Below are positions 34,087 through 41,774 of a stretch of 64,000 nucleotides of DNA, in pieces. Each line of letters begins with the position of its first letter. Position 1 is the stretch's first letter. The translations under genes were made by a program, and so were the position numbers. Origin of the DNA: G965222505 sp965222505 (lineage in GTDB: Bacteria; Bacteroidota; Rhodothermia; Rhodothermales; DATKEJ01); NCBI GenBank assembly GCA_965222505.1, contig OZ244956.1:2976001-3040000 (forward strand), in the 5' to 3' direction. Under the pieces are notes generated by a model that worked only from the letters and a program-made list of their open reading frames with translations, was not told the DNA's origin and did no database searches.

Positions 34087-35109
34087 ATGTATTTCTGTTG
34101 GTGGCCTCTTGTTCTCATACTTCTTCTTTCAGCCTGCCGGTCGGCCCCTTTGGTTAATCCTGTGGAAACCTATACCAATCCAGTCGGCAAGGGGCTTTTG
34201 ATGGGGGATCCGTTTGTGTTGAAACACGAGGGACACTATTACCTCTTTGGTACGACGGACCCCGGCATGGGCTTTCGATGCTACACCTCCACAAACCTCG
34301 TCGATTGGCAGGAACACGGCTTTGCCTACCGCCGAGACGAGACCTCCTGGGGGGCACCGCCGTATTGGGCCCCCGAGGTGGTACCCTATCAGGGCAAGTT
34401 TTATATGACGTATAGCGCGGGCCATCCAGAACGAGGCCGGCTGCTCACAGCGCTGGCGGTCAGCGACCGGCCCGAAGGCCCCTACCAGGATCTGCATGCG
34501 CCGTGGTTCGACCAAGGGTGCTCGGCTATCGATGCACACATCTTTGTGGATGACGACGGGCAACCGTACGTCTTCTTCAGCAAGAACGGCATGCAGGACG
34601 GCTATTCCTTCGGCATCATCTATGGGGCACAGTTACAGCCTGGCCTCTCCAGCCTGGCGACGGAGCCGGTGGTACTGCTGGAAGCCTCGCAGGAATGGGA
34701 ACGCATCAACTATGCCGAGAACCGCGCCAATGAGGGACCGTTCGTTCTAAAACACGATGGACGGTACTACATGACGTACGCGGCCAACCACACCTTCCGG
34801 CCGGGGTACGGCATCGGGTACGCCACCGCCGACCAGCCCCTCGGCCCCTGGGAAAAAGCTGCCGAAAACCCCATTGCCGGTACCGATTTGACGGTCGGCT
34901 ACGCTGGCGCAGGGCACAGTTCTCTCACCACCTCACCCGATGGCATCGAACGGTTCATCGTCTACCATACCCATGCCGATCCTGCACACCCGGAAAACCA
35001 GCAACGCACGGTAAACATAGACCGAATACGTTTTGAGGGCGGTCGGTTGGTGATTGACGGCCCAACCCGGACGCCACAACCAATGCCATCCGGGGCACAG
35101 CGGGATTGA
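34087..35109 (+). CDS. Glycoside hydrolase family 43 lipoprotein (arabinanase/xylosidase type)
   Basis: Five-bladed propeller hydrolase of 340 aa. The N terminus is a lipoprotein signal with lipobox LLSAC (Cys17), so the enzyme is on an outer or inner membrane face. GH43 catalytic residues fit: base Asp41 in MGDPFVLKHEG, pKa-modulating Asp149 in AIDAHIFVDDDGQPYVFF, and acid Glu216 in NEGPFVLKHDGRYYM. YWAPEV and GHSSL are further family marks. Likely substrates are alpha-L-arabinofuranosides or beta-xylosides. It is convergent with the sugar kinase gene, so the cluster may take up and use the sugars that it frees. Confidence 0.9.
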   Translation: MYFCWWPLVLILLLSACRSAPLVNPVETYTNPVGKGLLMGDPFVLKHEGHYYLFGTTDPGMGFRCYTSTNLVDWQEHGFAYRRDETSWGAPPYWAPEVVPYQGKFYMTYSAGHPERGRLLTALAVSDRPEGPYQDLHAPWFDQGCSAIDAHIFVDDDGQPYVFFSKNGMQDGYSFGIIYGAQLQPGLSSLATEPVVLLEASQEWERINYAENRANEGPFVLKHDGRYYMTYAANHTFRPGYGIGYATADQPLGPWEKAAENPIAGTDLTVGYAGAGHSSLTTSPDGIERFIVYHTHADPAHPENQQRTVNIDRIRFEGGRLVIDGPTRTPQPMPSGAQRD

Positions 35110-35116
35110 TAAGGGA

Positions 35117-36088
35117 TTAGGTTCGGGTATGCTCCCAGGAAAGGGCGGCTGCGCCCAGCACACCCGCGTGGTTGCTCAGTTTGGACAGCACGATAGACAC
35201 CGGTTCGCCCGGTGGGTACCGGAAGATGTGTTGGTTCACATGCGCCTTTACGGGTTCCAGGAAATGATGCGCGGCATTGGTTGCCCCGCCACTCAGGATG
35301 ATGATTTCGGGCGCATACATATGCACCACACTGACGAGGAACCAGCCGAGGTTAGTCGTCCAATGGACGAGCGCATCCCGGCACAGTGCATCGCCCTGTT
35401 CCACGCCTTCGATGACGGCTTTGAAGTCGATGCCGTGCGGGTCTTCGAAGTAAGCGTCGTTGAGCACCGAGGGTAAGCCGCGTTGCAGGCCGTCCCGTAC
35501 CATCATCGAAAGCGCTGTGGCCGAGCACAGGATGTTGGCTGTGCCCATCGCGCTGGTGATGCAGCGTCGGCTGCTGGTGGCTTCCTGCACGATGTGGCTG
35601 GCTTGTGTGCCGAACTGAAGATGCGGGTCACGCAAGATCCTACCGTCCAGCATCACCCCGGATCCAACCCCGGTGCCGAGGGTAATGGTTACGGCCCATT
35701 TGTGGTTCTGCGCCAGGCCGTAATGCGCTTCGGCCAAAATGGACAGGTGCCCGTCGTTGTTGGCGATCACGGGGAGGCCCGTGGCTTTCCGCAGCCGGGG
35801 CACAATCGGAAACCCTTCGAGCTTGAGTTTACCGGGCAGCATCACGATGCCCACATTCGGATCTACCGCGCCGGGAAAGCCCATACCGATGCCCTGCGGT
35901 GGTGCACCCAGTTCGTCAGTCATGCGTTGGATTTCGTCCAGCATGACTTGCAAAATGGCCTCCGGGGCAATAGCAAACCCCGACGGATGAACGCCCTCTG
36001 CGCGGAGCGAACCGTTGGGTGTTACGGCCCCGCTTTTGATGCGGGTACCGCCGATGTCAAATCCGATGACGTAAGGAGAAGCGCTCAT
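35117..36088 (-). CDS. ROK-family sugar kinase, atypical zinc site
   Basis: Protein of 323 aa with the ROK phosphate loop FDIGGTRIKSG near the N terminus, GMGFPGAVD, a catalytic-type NNDGH (Asp) and ITLGTGVGSGVMLDG. The zinc-site region is unusual: a His remains in ASHIV, but the following CxCGxxGC cluster is replaced by a stretch with only two separated cysteines. ROK kinases phosphorylate glucose, fructose, ManNAc or GlcNAc; the changed zinc loop, which helps shape the sugar pocket, argues against a standard glucokinase. It lies 8 bases after the SIS gene, and they are probably co-transcribed. Confidence 0.85.
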   Translation of the reverse strand: MSASPYVIGFDIGGTRIKSGAVTPNGSLRAEGVHPSGFAIAPEAILQVMLDEIQRMTDELGAPPQGIGMGFPGAVDPNVGIVMLPGKLKLEGFPIVPRLRKATGLPVIANNDGHLSILAEAHYGLAQNHKWAVTITLGTGVGSGVMLDGRILRDPHLQFGTQASHIVQEATSSRRCITSAMGTANILCSATALSMMVRDGLQRGLPSVLNDAYFEDPHGIDFKAVIEGVEQGDALCRDALVHWTTNLGWFLVSVVHMYAPEIIILSGGATNAAHHFLEPVKAHVNQHIFRYPPGEPVSIVLSKLSNHAGVLGAAALSWEHTRT

Positions 36089-36096
36089 AAGTGATC

Positions 36097-36867
36097 TTAT
36101 CGGTACAGGTGGGCCAAGCTTTTGCGGTAGCCGTCATAAAAGTGGTCGAGTTGTTCTTCCGCGCTGGTGTTGCCGATGAACTGATGGCTGGGCAACACGT
36201 TGGGTTTGACACCCCGCTGGAGGAGTCGTTCGGCCACTTCGACGCGCAGCATGTTGATGAGCATGCCACCCGTGACGGTCGAGACCGGGCCGGTGCGCCA
36301 CTCCATGCCTTCGAGTTCGAGCACGCAATCGCCGGGCGGGCACTGGTTGTCGATCACGACGTCGGCAACATCAATTAATTTTTTTCCAGAGGAATGTGCC
36401 GGGGGCGAGTTTTCGCAATGGGGCCGCGAGACAATGCCGATGACTGGTAAACCTCGATTCTTGGCACCCAACGCCATTTCCACGATCAACGGCCGGATAC
36501 CGCTGGTAGAGATTACGATAAAGGCATCGTGCGGACCAAATTTGAACCCGCGTAAAATCTCTTCGGAATACCCCTCATACTTTTCCAGGTACAACGGCCC
36601 CCGCAGGCCGTTTGTCCCGATGATGGCCGAGTGGTTGGAGACGGCCAATTCGACCAGCGCGTAAAAGCCCACAAATCCACCCTGGCGCGGGGTCATTTCC
36701 TCGCACATCATCCGAGAATGGCCTGCTCCGAACAGGAAGACCAGACCACCCTTCGCGATGCGCTCCGCACACAATTCGGCAGCAGCCTCAATGTTCGGTA
36801 TCTGCGTGTCTCGCAGTTGTTCAAGAAGTTGGGTCGTTTTATGAAAGTAGTCAAGGCCAGCGCCCAT
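36097..36867 (-). CDS. SIS-domain phosphosugar-binding protein (UPF0309 family)
   Basis: Protein of 256 aa with one SIS fold. The segments GLVFLFGAGHSRMMCEEM, FIVISTSGIRPLIVEMALGAK and LPVIGIVSRPHC are those of the UPF0309 group, which is related to MurNAc-6-phosphate etherase and KpsF isomerases. Such proteins bind and may isomerise or cleave phosphosugars. Together with the downstream ROK kinase it suggests a kinase-then-isomerase or lyase step in use of an amino sugar or sugar acid. Homologues are often next to phosphotriesterase-family genes, as here at 40753. Confidence 0.82.
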   Translation of the reverse strand: MGAGLDYFHKTTQLLEQLRDTQIPNIEAAAELCAERIAKGGLVFLFGAGHSRMMCEEMTPRQGGFVGFYALVELAVSNHSAIIGTNGLRGPLYLEKYEGYSEEILRGFKFGPHDAFIVISTSGIRPLIVEMALGAKNRGLPVIGIVSRPHCENSPPAHSSGKKLIDVADVVIDNQCPPGDCVLELEGMEWRTGPVSTVTGGMLINMLRVEVAERLLQRGVKPNVLPSHQFIGNTSAEEQLDHFYDGYRKSLAHLYR

Positions 36868-36905
36868 TCAAATACTCCGTTGTTTGGTTGAGGGTGATAT
36901 AAAAG

Positions 36906-36974
36906 TGATCCCATCCCAGCCACAGGTGCCCGCAATGGGATGGCCACGTCGCCGTTTGGCTCCTCGTCCTGACA
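36906..36974. repeat. REP-like dispersed element, GATCCCAT...GGATGGCCACGTCGCC type, copy 1
   Basis: It carries ATGGGATGGCCACGTCGCC and GGCTCCTCG, words shared with 39241-39344. It sits between the SIS and MFS genes. Related words are known as dispersed repeats in many unrelated bacterial genomes. Confidence 0.65.
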
Positions 36975-36982
36975 CCGCAGCA

Positions 36983-38377
36983 CTATTTTTTGGCATGGGA
37001 GAGCCAGTAGTGTTCGATTTCTTCCAGGGATTTTCCTTTCGTTTCCGGCAGGACTTTCCAGCCCAGGTAGATAGCGGGCGCGCACAACACGGCAAACAGC
37101 CAGAAGGTGCCGTGGGGTTGCAGGGTCTCCAGCAGCCACGGCACCGTTTGGCCGACCAAGGCCGTGCCGGTCCACAAGGAAAACGTCGCAATCGACATGG
37201 CCCGGCCACGGACCTTCGTGGGGTACATCTCGGAGAGCAGGACCCAGATGACCGGCCCGAAGGAGAAGGCAAAGCAGGCGATGAAAATCAGGATGAAGGC
37301 CAACAACCAGAAGCCTTCCGTGACATCGAACTTAAACAACAAGCCCACCACAATAAGCGAGGCCACAATCCCTGAAACCCCCACAATGAGCAATGGCCTG
37401 CGGCCTAGGCTGTCGATTTTCCAGATGGCGATGAGCGTAAACAGCACATTCACGATGCCGATGATGACTTGTCCGCCCAGCGCATCCCCGAGGGTAAACC
37501 CGGCCTCTTCCAGAATCCTGGGGCCGTAGTAGATGATGGCATTGATCCCACTAACCTGCGTCAGGAAGGCCAGGCCGATGCCGAGGAACATGGCAAGCCG
37601 AATACCCGGCTGAAACAGGGCGGACAAAGTGGCTTCTTCTTGCTCTACCGTGGCCTTGATCTCGGCGATTTCCTTGTTGGCCGTGGCTTCGCCGTCGATG
37701 CGCGTCAAGATGTTGCGGGCGAGCAAGTCCTTGCCCTGCGCCACCAGCCACCGGGGGCTTTCCGGTACCAGCAGCAGCAGTAGGAAAAACAGCAGCGCCG
37801 GGATGGACTCAGAACCGAGCATCCCACGCCAGACTTCGTCGACAAAAAGAAAGTGCAGCAAGCCGCTTCCACCACCGGAGGCCCCCTGGGCGATGTTCAA
37901 CAACCAGGCATTCACAAAATAGGAACACAGAATGCCGATGGTGATAGCAAACTGGTAGAGCGCCACCATCCGGCCCCGAAGGTGCGGTGGGGAAATCTCG
38001 GAGATGTACAGCGGCGAAAGCATGGATGCTACACCCACACCGATACCCCCCACCAGCCGGTACACAATCAACGCCATGTGGCTGCCAGACATCGCGCAGC
38101 CCACCGCCGACAACAGAAAGAGCAGTGCCGAGAGTAACAACACCCGCTTCCGACCAAACTTGTCACTCAAGTACCCGGCCACTGCTACCCCGGCAATGCA
38201 CCCCACCAGCGCGGAACTCACATACCATCCCTCCATGACGGCATCCAGGCCGAACTTGCCCTTGACAAACCCGATGGTGCCGGAAATGACGGCGGTATCA
38301 TAACCAAACAGAAATCCGCCCAATGAGGCAATGACGGCAAGGCCCAGCAGGTATTTTCGGTCGGTGGAAGCATCCAT
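36983..38377 (-). CDS. MFS sugar:proton symporter, XylE/GalP-like
   Basis: Twelve-helix transporter of 464 aa of the sugar porter family. Marks are GGFLFGYDTAVISG in helix 1, SDKFGRKRVLL between helices 2 and 3, RLVGGIGVGVAS, ISEISPPHLRGRM, PESPRWLVAQGK and the C-terminal PETKGKSLEEIEHYW. The Gln-rich substrate segment of XylE-like porters is present around FLTQVSGINAIIYYGP. It imports a hexose or pentose by proton symport. It heads a minus-strand operon with the SIS and ROK genes and is divergent from the GntR regulator, whose operator covers the shared region. Confidence 0.93.
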   Translation of the reverse strand: MDASTDRKYLLGLAVIASLGGFLFGYDTAVISGTIGFVKGKFGLDAVMEGWYVSSALVGCIAGVAVAGYLSDKFGRKRVLLLSALLFLLSAVGCAMSGSHMALIVYRLVGGIGVGVASMLSPLYISEISPPHLRGRMVALYQFAITIGILCSYFVNAWLLNIAQGASGGGSGLLHFLFVDEVWRGMLGSESIPALLFFLLLLLVPESPRWLVAQGKDLLARNILTRIDGEATANKEIAEIKATVEQEEATLSALFQPGIRLAMFLGIGLAFLTQVSGINAIIYYGPRILEEAGFTLGDALGGQVIIGIVNVLFTLIAIWKIDSLGRRPLLIVGVSGIVASLIVVGLLFKFDVTEGFWLLAFILIFIACFAFSFGPVIWVLLSEMYPTKVRGRAMSIATFSLWTGTALVGQTVPWLLETLQPHGTFWLFAVLCAPAIYLGWKVLPETKGKSLEEIEHYWLSHAKK

Positions 38378-38404
38378 AGGTGCAGCGCTGAGGGTTATCG
38401 GGCG

Positions 38405-38446
38405 TTGACATTATTTTGAAATGTCCGTACATTTTGTACGTACAAA
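38405..38446 (+). promoter_or_regulatory. Promoter and palindromic operator of the GntR regulator
   Basis: TTGACA (38405-38410) and TACATT (38428-38433), 17 bases apart, form a near-consensus promoter. Over the -10 region lie TGTCCGTACA (38422-38431) and the perfect 14 bp palindrome TTTGTACGTACAAA (38433-38446); their cores differ by one base and are 13 bases apart. The site is placed to block transcription of the regulator and possibly of the divergent MFS operon. Confidence 0.68.
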
Positions 38447-38486
38447 TAATACACACTACGTCCCTATCGCGCAACAGGAAAGGGTG

Positions 38487-39200
38487 ATGCCGGAAAAAAA
38501 TGCGGAGTTGTCCGTTGTGGCAGTCGACAAGGACGGTTCGCTTCCGCTGTATGCCCAGGTTGAGCAGGACTTGAAGCGCCTGATGGACACGGGGGCCTTT
38601 CCAGAAGGTGCACTTTTACCGCCAGAGCATGACCTGTGCCGGTTGTATGGGGTGAGCCGCCACACCGTTCGGATGGCGCTGGCCCGGCTTGAAACGGCCG
38701 GGATGGTGGAGCGCAGCGCCGGGCGGGGCACGTTCGTCAAGCCGAAAGACAATCCGGCCACGTTCTACCTGGACCGCAGTTTCACCCATCAAATGGCCGA
38801 TATGGGGTGGCAGGCTCGAACCAAGGTGCTGGCTAAGCAAATCGAAGACAATCGCTTTGAACTGGCCCGGCTCCGGTTTGGAGATGATGAACCGATTGCC
38901 ATTCAACACGCGGCCATTTTTACCGCCCGGTGCCCCGGCATTCATCATTTCGATTGGGCCACCTGTTCGTTGTACGAGGTGCTGGCCCAGCATTATCGGC
39001 TGGCCGTTACCGAGATCGAACACACCATCGGCGTAGCCCTGGCCGATGTCGAGCAGGCCCATTTACTCAATGCCGCTGAAGGGCACCCGCTGTTGCGGGT
39101 CGAGACCGCAGCCTTCCTGGCCGACCGTGAGTTGATCGAACACACCACCAGCTATTACCGGGGTGATCAATACCTGTACCGCACGGTTCATACGCTTTGA
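38487..39200 (+). CDS. GntR/HutC-family transcriptional regulator
   Basis: Regulator of 237 aa. The winged helix is at about residues 15-85 (LYAQVEQDLKRLMDTGAFPEG, LCRLYGVSRHTVRMALARLE, ERSAGRGTFV), and the rest is a UTRA ligand-binding domain ending in TSYYRGDQYLYRTVHTL. HutC-type regulators usually respond to a phosphosugar or acid made by the pathway they control. I start at the ATG at 38487, preceded by AGGAAAGGG; the earlier in-frame ATG at 38421 lies inside the promoter. The probable targets are the divergent transporter operon and the two downstream enzyme genes. Confidence 0.9.
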   Translation: MPEKNAELSVVAVDKDGSLPLYAQVEQDLKRLMDTGAFPEGALLPPEHDLCRLYGVSRHTVRMALARLETAGMVERSAGRGTFVKPKDNPATFYLDRSFTHQMADMGWQARTKVLAKQIEDNRFELARLRFGDDEPIAIQHAAIFTARCPGIHHFDWATCSLYEVLAQHYRLAVTEIEHTIGVALADVEQAHLLNAAEGHPLLRVETAAFLADRELIEHTTSYYRGDQYLYRTVHTL

Positions 39201-39240
39201 CGATCATGCCATCAAGCGTTATGCAAAAATTTTCCCTCCG

Positions 39241-39344
39241 TGTCATCGCGAGCCTCGGCGAAGCCGGGGTGTGGCGATCCCATTCCAGGTGCAGGTGCTC
39301 GGTATGGGATGGCCACGTCGCCGGACAGGCTCCTCGCCATGACA
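39241..39344. repeat. REP-like dispersed element, copy 2, long imperfect hairpin
   Basis: TGTCAT at the left and ATGACA at the right bound a 104-base imperfect palindrome. The two halves contain GGCGATCCCAT and ATGGGATGGCCACGTCGCC, and CGAGCC/GGCTCCTCG. It shares its right half with 36906-36974. Confidence 0.7.
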
Positions 39345-39372
39345 TAGCATAGGCGTCTAAGTTAGTTTCATC

Positions 39373-40746
39373 ATGCAAACAGTACTGAATCATCAAGCCA
39401 TTCCCGTCTTCGCCGAGGTTGATGTGCTGGTCGTCGGTGCAGGCAGTGCCGGGTGTTGTGCGGCGCTGGCCGCCCGTGAAGACGGTCGGCGAAGCGTCAT
39501 GTTGATCGAACGGTACGGGTTTCTAGGCGGAACCTCTACGCAAATTCTGGACACGTTCTATGGATTCTTTACCCCAGGAGATCAGCCAAGGAAAGTGGTG
39601 GGGGGCATCCCCGACCGGGTAGTGGATCGGCTGGATGCGGCATTGGGCATGTTTTTGCGCCCCAATACCTATGGTGCAGGCACAGGGGTTACCTATAACC
39701 CGGAATTGCTCAAACGCATCTGGGATACCCTGTTGATGCAAGCCGGAGTACAGGTCTGTTTGCATGCCCAACTGGTGAACATCGAAACCCATGCAGACGG
39801 TACGCTGGCCTCGGCGGTGATCTTCACCAAGCGCGGGTTCTTTCGCATCCGGGCCAAACGCTACATCGATACCTCCGGTGATGCCGACCTCTGCCACTGG
39901 GCAGGCATCCTGTATGAAAAAGCCGGTACCCTCGACCCGGCGCAGACGCTGACGACCACCTTCCGCATGTCCAACGTGGATCTGAACCGGTACAAGGAAG
40001 CCGGAGGCAAGACCATGCTGATGGCCCGGATGGATGAGGCCTTGGAACGAGGCTCCCATCCGTTGCCACGCAAAGCCGGGAGTGCCCATGCCATGCCGCA
40101 ACACGGCTGCATCGCCACCGTGGCCGTACGCGTTGCCGATGTAGATGCCACCGATTTTGAGCAGTTAACCACTGCCGAAATGGAAGGGCGGCGGCAGGCG
40201 TTTGTGTACGAGGCGTTTTTCCGGGATTGCATCCCCGGCTATGAAGCCGCCAACATCATCGGCCTCTCCCACCACATCGGCGTGCGGGAGACCCGGCGGG
40301 TTTATGGCGAATACCGCCTCACCAAAGCCGATTGCCTGACGGCCGCCCGGTTTGAAGATGCCGTCCTGCTTTGCGGGGCACCGATTGAAGACCATCGGCA
40401 GAACAGGGATGGCGAAGACGAAACCGTCTGGGCCTACGTGCCTGACGGCAACACCTACGATGTCCCCTACCGCACCCTGGTGCCCCGGGGGCAAGACGTG
40501 GTGTGGGTGGCCGGCCGTTGCTTTAGCGCTACCCATGACGCACACGCCTCATGCCGGTCAATGGGCCAGACCATGAGCATGGGGCAGGCTGTAGGGTTGG
40601 CCGCCGTGCTCTCCCTGGATCACGATTGCAGTGCCCGTGATATGCCGATAGCCGTCTTGCAAGACCGGCTGCGTGCCCTGGGGGCCGTACTCGAAAAACC
40701 GGATGCCATCGCCCAAACCGCTGCCGGTGCCTGGCGCATGAACTGA
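39373..40746 (+). CDS. FAD-dependent oxidoreductase
   Basis: Flavoprotein of 457 aa of the FAD_oxidored type. The FAD loop GAGSAGCCAALAA starts at residue 22, a second marker is the LIERYGFLGGTSTQ element after beta-strand 2, and the C-terminal FAD contact is VWVAGRCFSATHDAH with SMGQTMSMGQAVG. Members are linked to sugars, carotenoids or polyols and their substrates are mostly unknown. It lies 6 bases before the phosphotriesterase-family gene, so the two are co-transcribed and probably under the GntR regulator. Confidence 0.82.
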   Translation: MQTVLNHQAIPVFAEVDVLVVGAGSAGCCAALAAREDGRRSVMLIERYGFLGGTSTQILDTFYGFFTPGDQPRKVVGGIPDRVVDRLDAALGMFLRPNTYGAGTGVTYNPELLKRIWDTLLMQAGVQVCLHAQLVNIETHADGTLASAVIFTKRGFFRIRAKRYIDTSGDADLCHWAGILYEKAGTLDPAQTLTTTFRMSNVDLNRYKEAGGKTMLMARMDEALERGSHPLPRKAGSAHAMPQHGCIATVAVRVADVDATDFEQLTTAEMEGRRQAFVYEAFFRDCIPGYEAANIIGLSHHIGVRETRRVYGEYRLTKADCLTAARFEDAVLLCGAPIEDHRQNRDGEDETVWAYVPDGNTYDVPYRTLVPRGQDVVWVAGRCFSATHDAHASCRSMGQTMSMGQAVGLAAVLSLDHDCSARDMPIAVLQDRLRALGAVLEKPDAIAQTAAGAWRMN

Positions 40747-40752
40747 GCCCCT

Positions 40753-41712
40753 ATGTCTTTCATCCGTACCGTCCTTGGTGATATTCCCCCTTCAGATCTG
40801 GGGGTGTGTTACGCGCATGAGCACATCATCATTGATGTCAGCTTTACGATCAACAAGGAGGCCGATTTTCTCATCAACGATGTGGAGAAAAGCACCCAGG
40901 AGTTGATCGCCTTTCGGGAGGCTGGGGGGCAGGCCATGGTGGACTCAATGCCGTGTGATTGCGGGCGCAACATCAAAAAACTGGCGGAAATCTCCCGGCG
41001 CTCCGGGGTACATATCGTAGCACCTACGGGGTTGCATCTGCAAAAGTACTACGACCTCGGCCACTGGGGGCAATTCTACAAACACGACCAACTGGTTCAG
41101 CTTTTTGTGGCCGAGATTGAGGAGGGCATTGACAAATACGAATACAAAGGCCCCATCGTCGGACGGACCGATTACAAAGCCGGGTTAATCAAAATAGCCT
41201 CCGGCCTGGACCGGCTGAGTGAGTACGAGAAAAAGATCTTTGCTGTAGCTGCTGAGGCCCATCGGCGCACCGGCTGCCCCATCCTGACCCACACGGAGCA
41301 AGGCACCGCCGCCCTCGAACAGGTTACTATTCTGCAAGACCATGGGGTAAACCTGGCGCATGTGGTCATTTCGCATACGGACCGCAAGCCGGACCTGGCC
41401 TATCACCAGGAAATCCTATCTACCGGTGTTTGCGTGGAGTATGATTCCACGTTTCGCTGGCGCATCTGGCAGGGCAACCCAACGTTGGACCTGGTCCTGA
41501 ACCTGATCGAAGCCTATCCCAACCAGATCATGCTCGGCATGGATGCAGCCCGAAAGTCCTACTGGCGCTCCTATGGGGGCGGGCCGGGGCTAACCTATTT
41601 GCTCACTCGTTTCAGCAATGAGCTCAAGGTGCGTGGCTTGACGCAGGATCAATGGGATCGGATCTTCATCTATAATCCGGCCAAAGCCTACCGTTTTGCT
41701 ACGCGTGCCTAA
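40753..41712 (+). CDS. Phosphotriesterase-family metal hydrolase (probable lactonase)
   Basis: TIM-barrel amidohydrolase of 319 aa. Metal ligands align with the family: His22 and His24 in YAHEHIIID, the bridging Lys147 in AGLIKIA, His180 in LTHTEQG, His208 in ISHTDR and Asp264 in GMDAARKSYW. Natural substrates of this family are mainly lactones and sugar-acid lactones; organophosphate hydrolysis is secondary. With a preceding FAD oxidoreductase that could oxidise a sugar to a lactone, this enzyme could open it. This pathway reading is inference. Confidence 0.87.
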   Translation: MSFIRTVLGDIPPSDLGVCYAHEHIIIDVSFTINKEADFLINDVEKSTQELIAFREAGGQAMVDSMPCDCGRNIKKLAEISRRSGVHIVAPTGLHLQKYYDLGHWGQFYKHDQLVQLFVAEIEEGIDKYEYKGPIVGRTDYKAGLIKIASGLDRLSEYEKKIFAVAAEAHRRTGCPILTHTEQGTAALEQVTILQDHGVNLAHVVISHTDRKPDLAYHQEILSTGVCVEYDSTFRWRIWQGNPTLDLVLNLIEAYPNQIMLGMDAARKSYWRSYGGGPGLTYLLTRFSNELKVRGLTQDQWDRIFIYNPAKAYRFATRA

Positions 41713-41774
41713 ACTTCGTCACTCATGCATGGGTCGAGGCCCGATGGGGGCAGGGCATGATCCCGTCTGGTAGG

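Noticed and set aside
38421..38486. Upstream ATG for the GntR regulator
   Set aside because: It lies within the -35/-10 promoter and operator; the ATG at 38487 has a ribosome-binding site.
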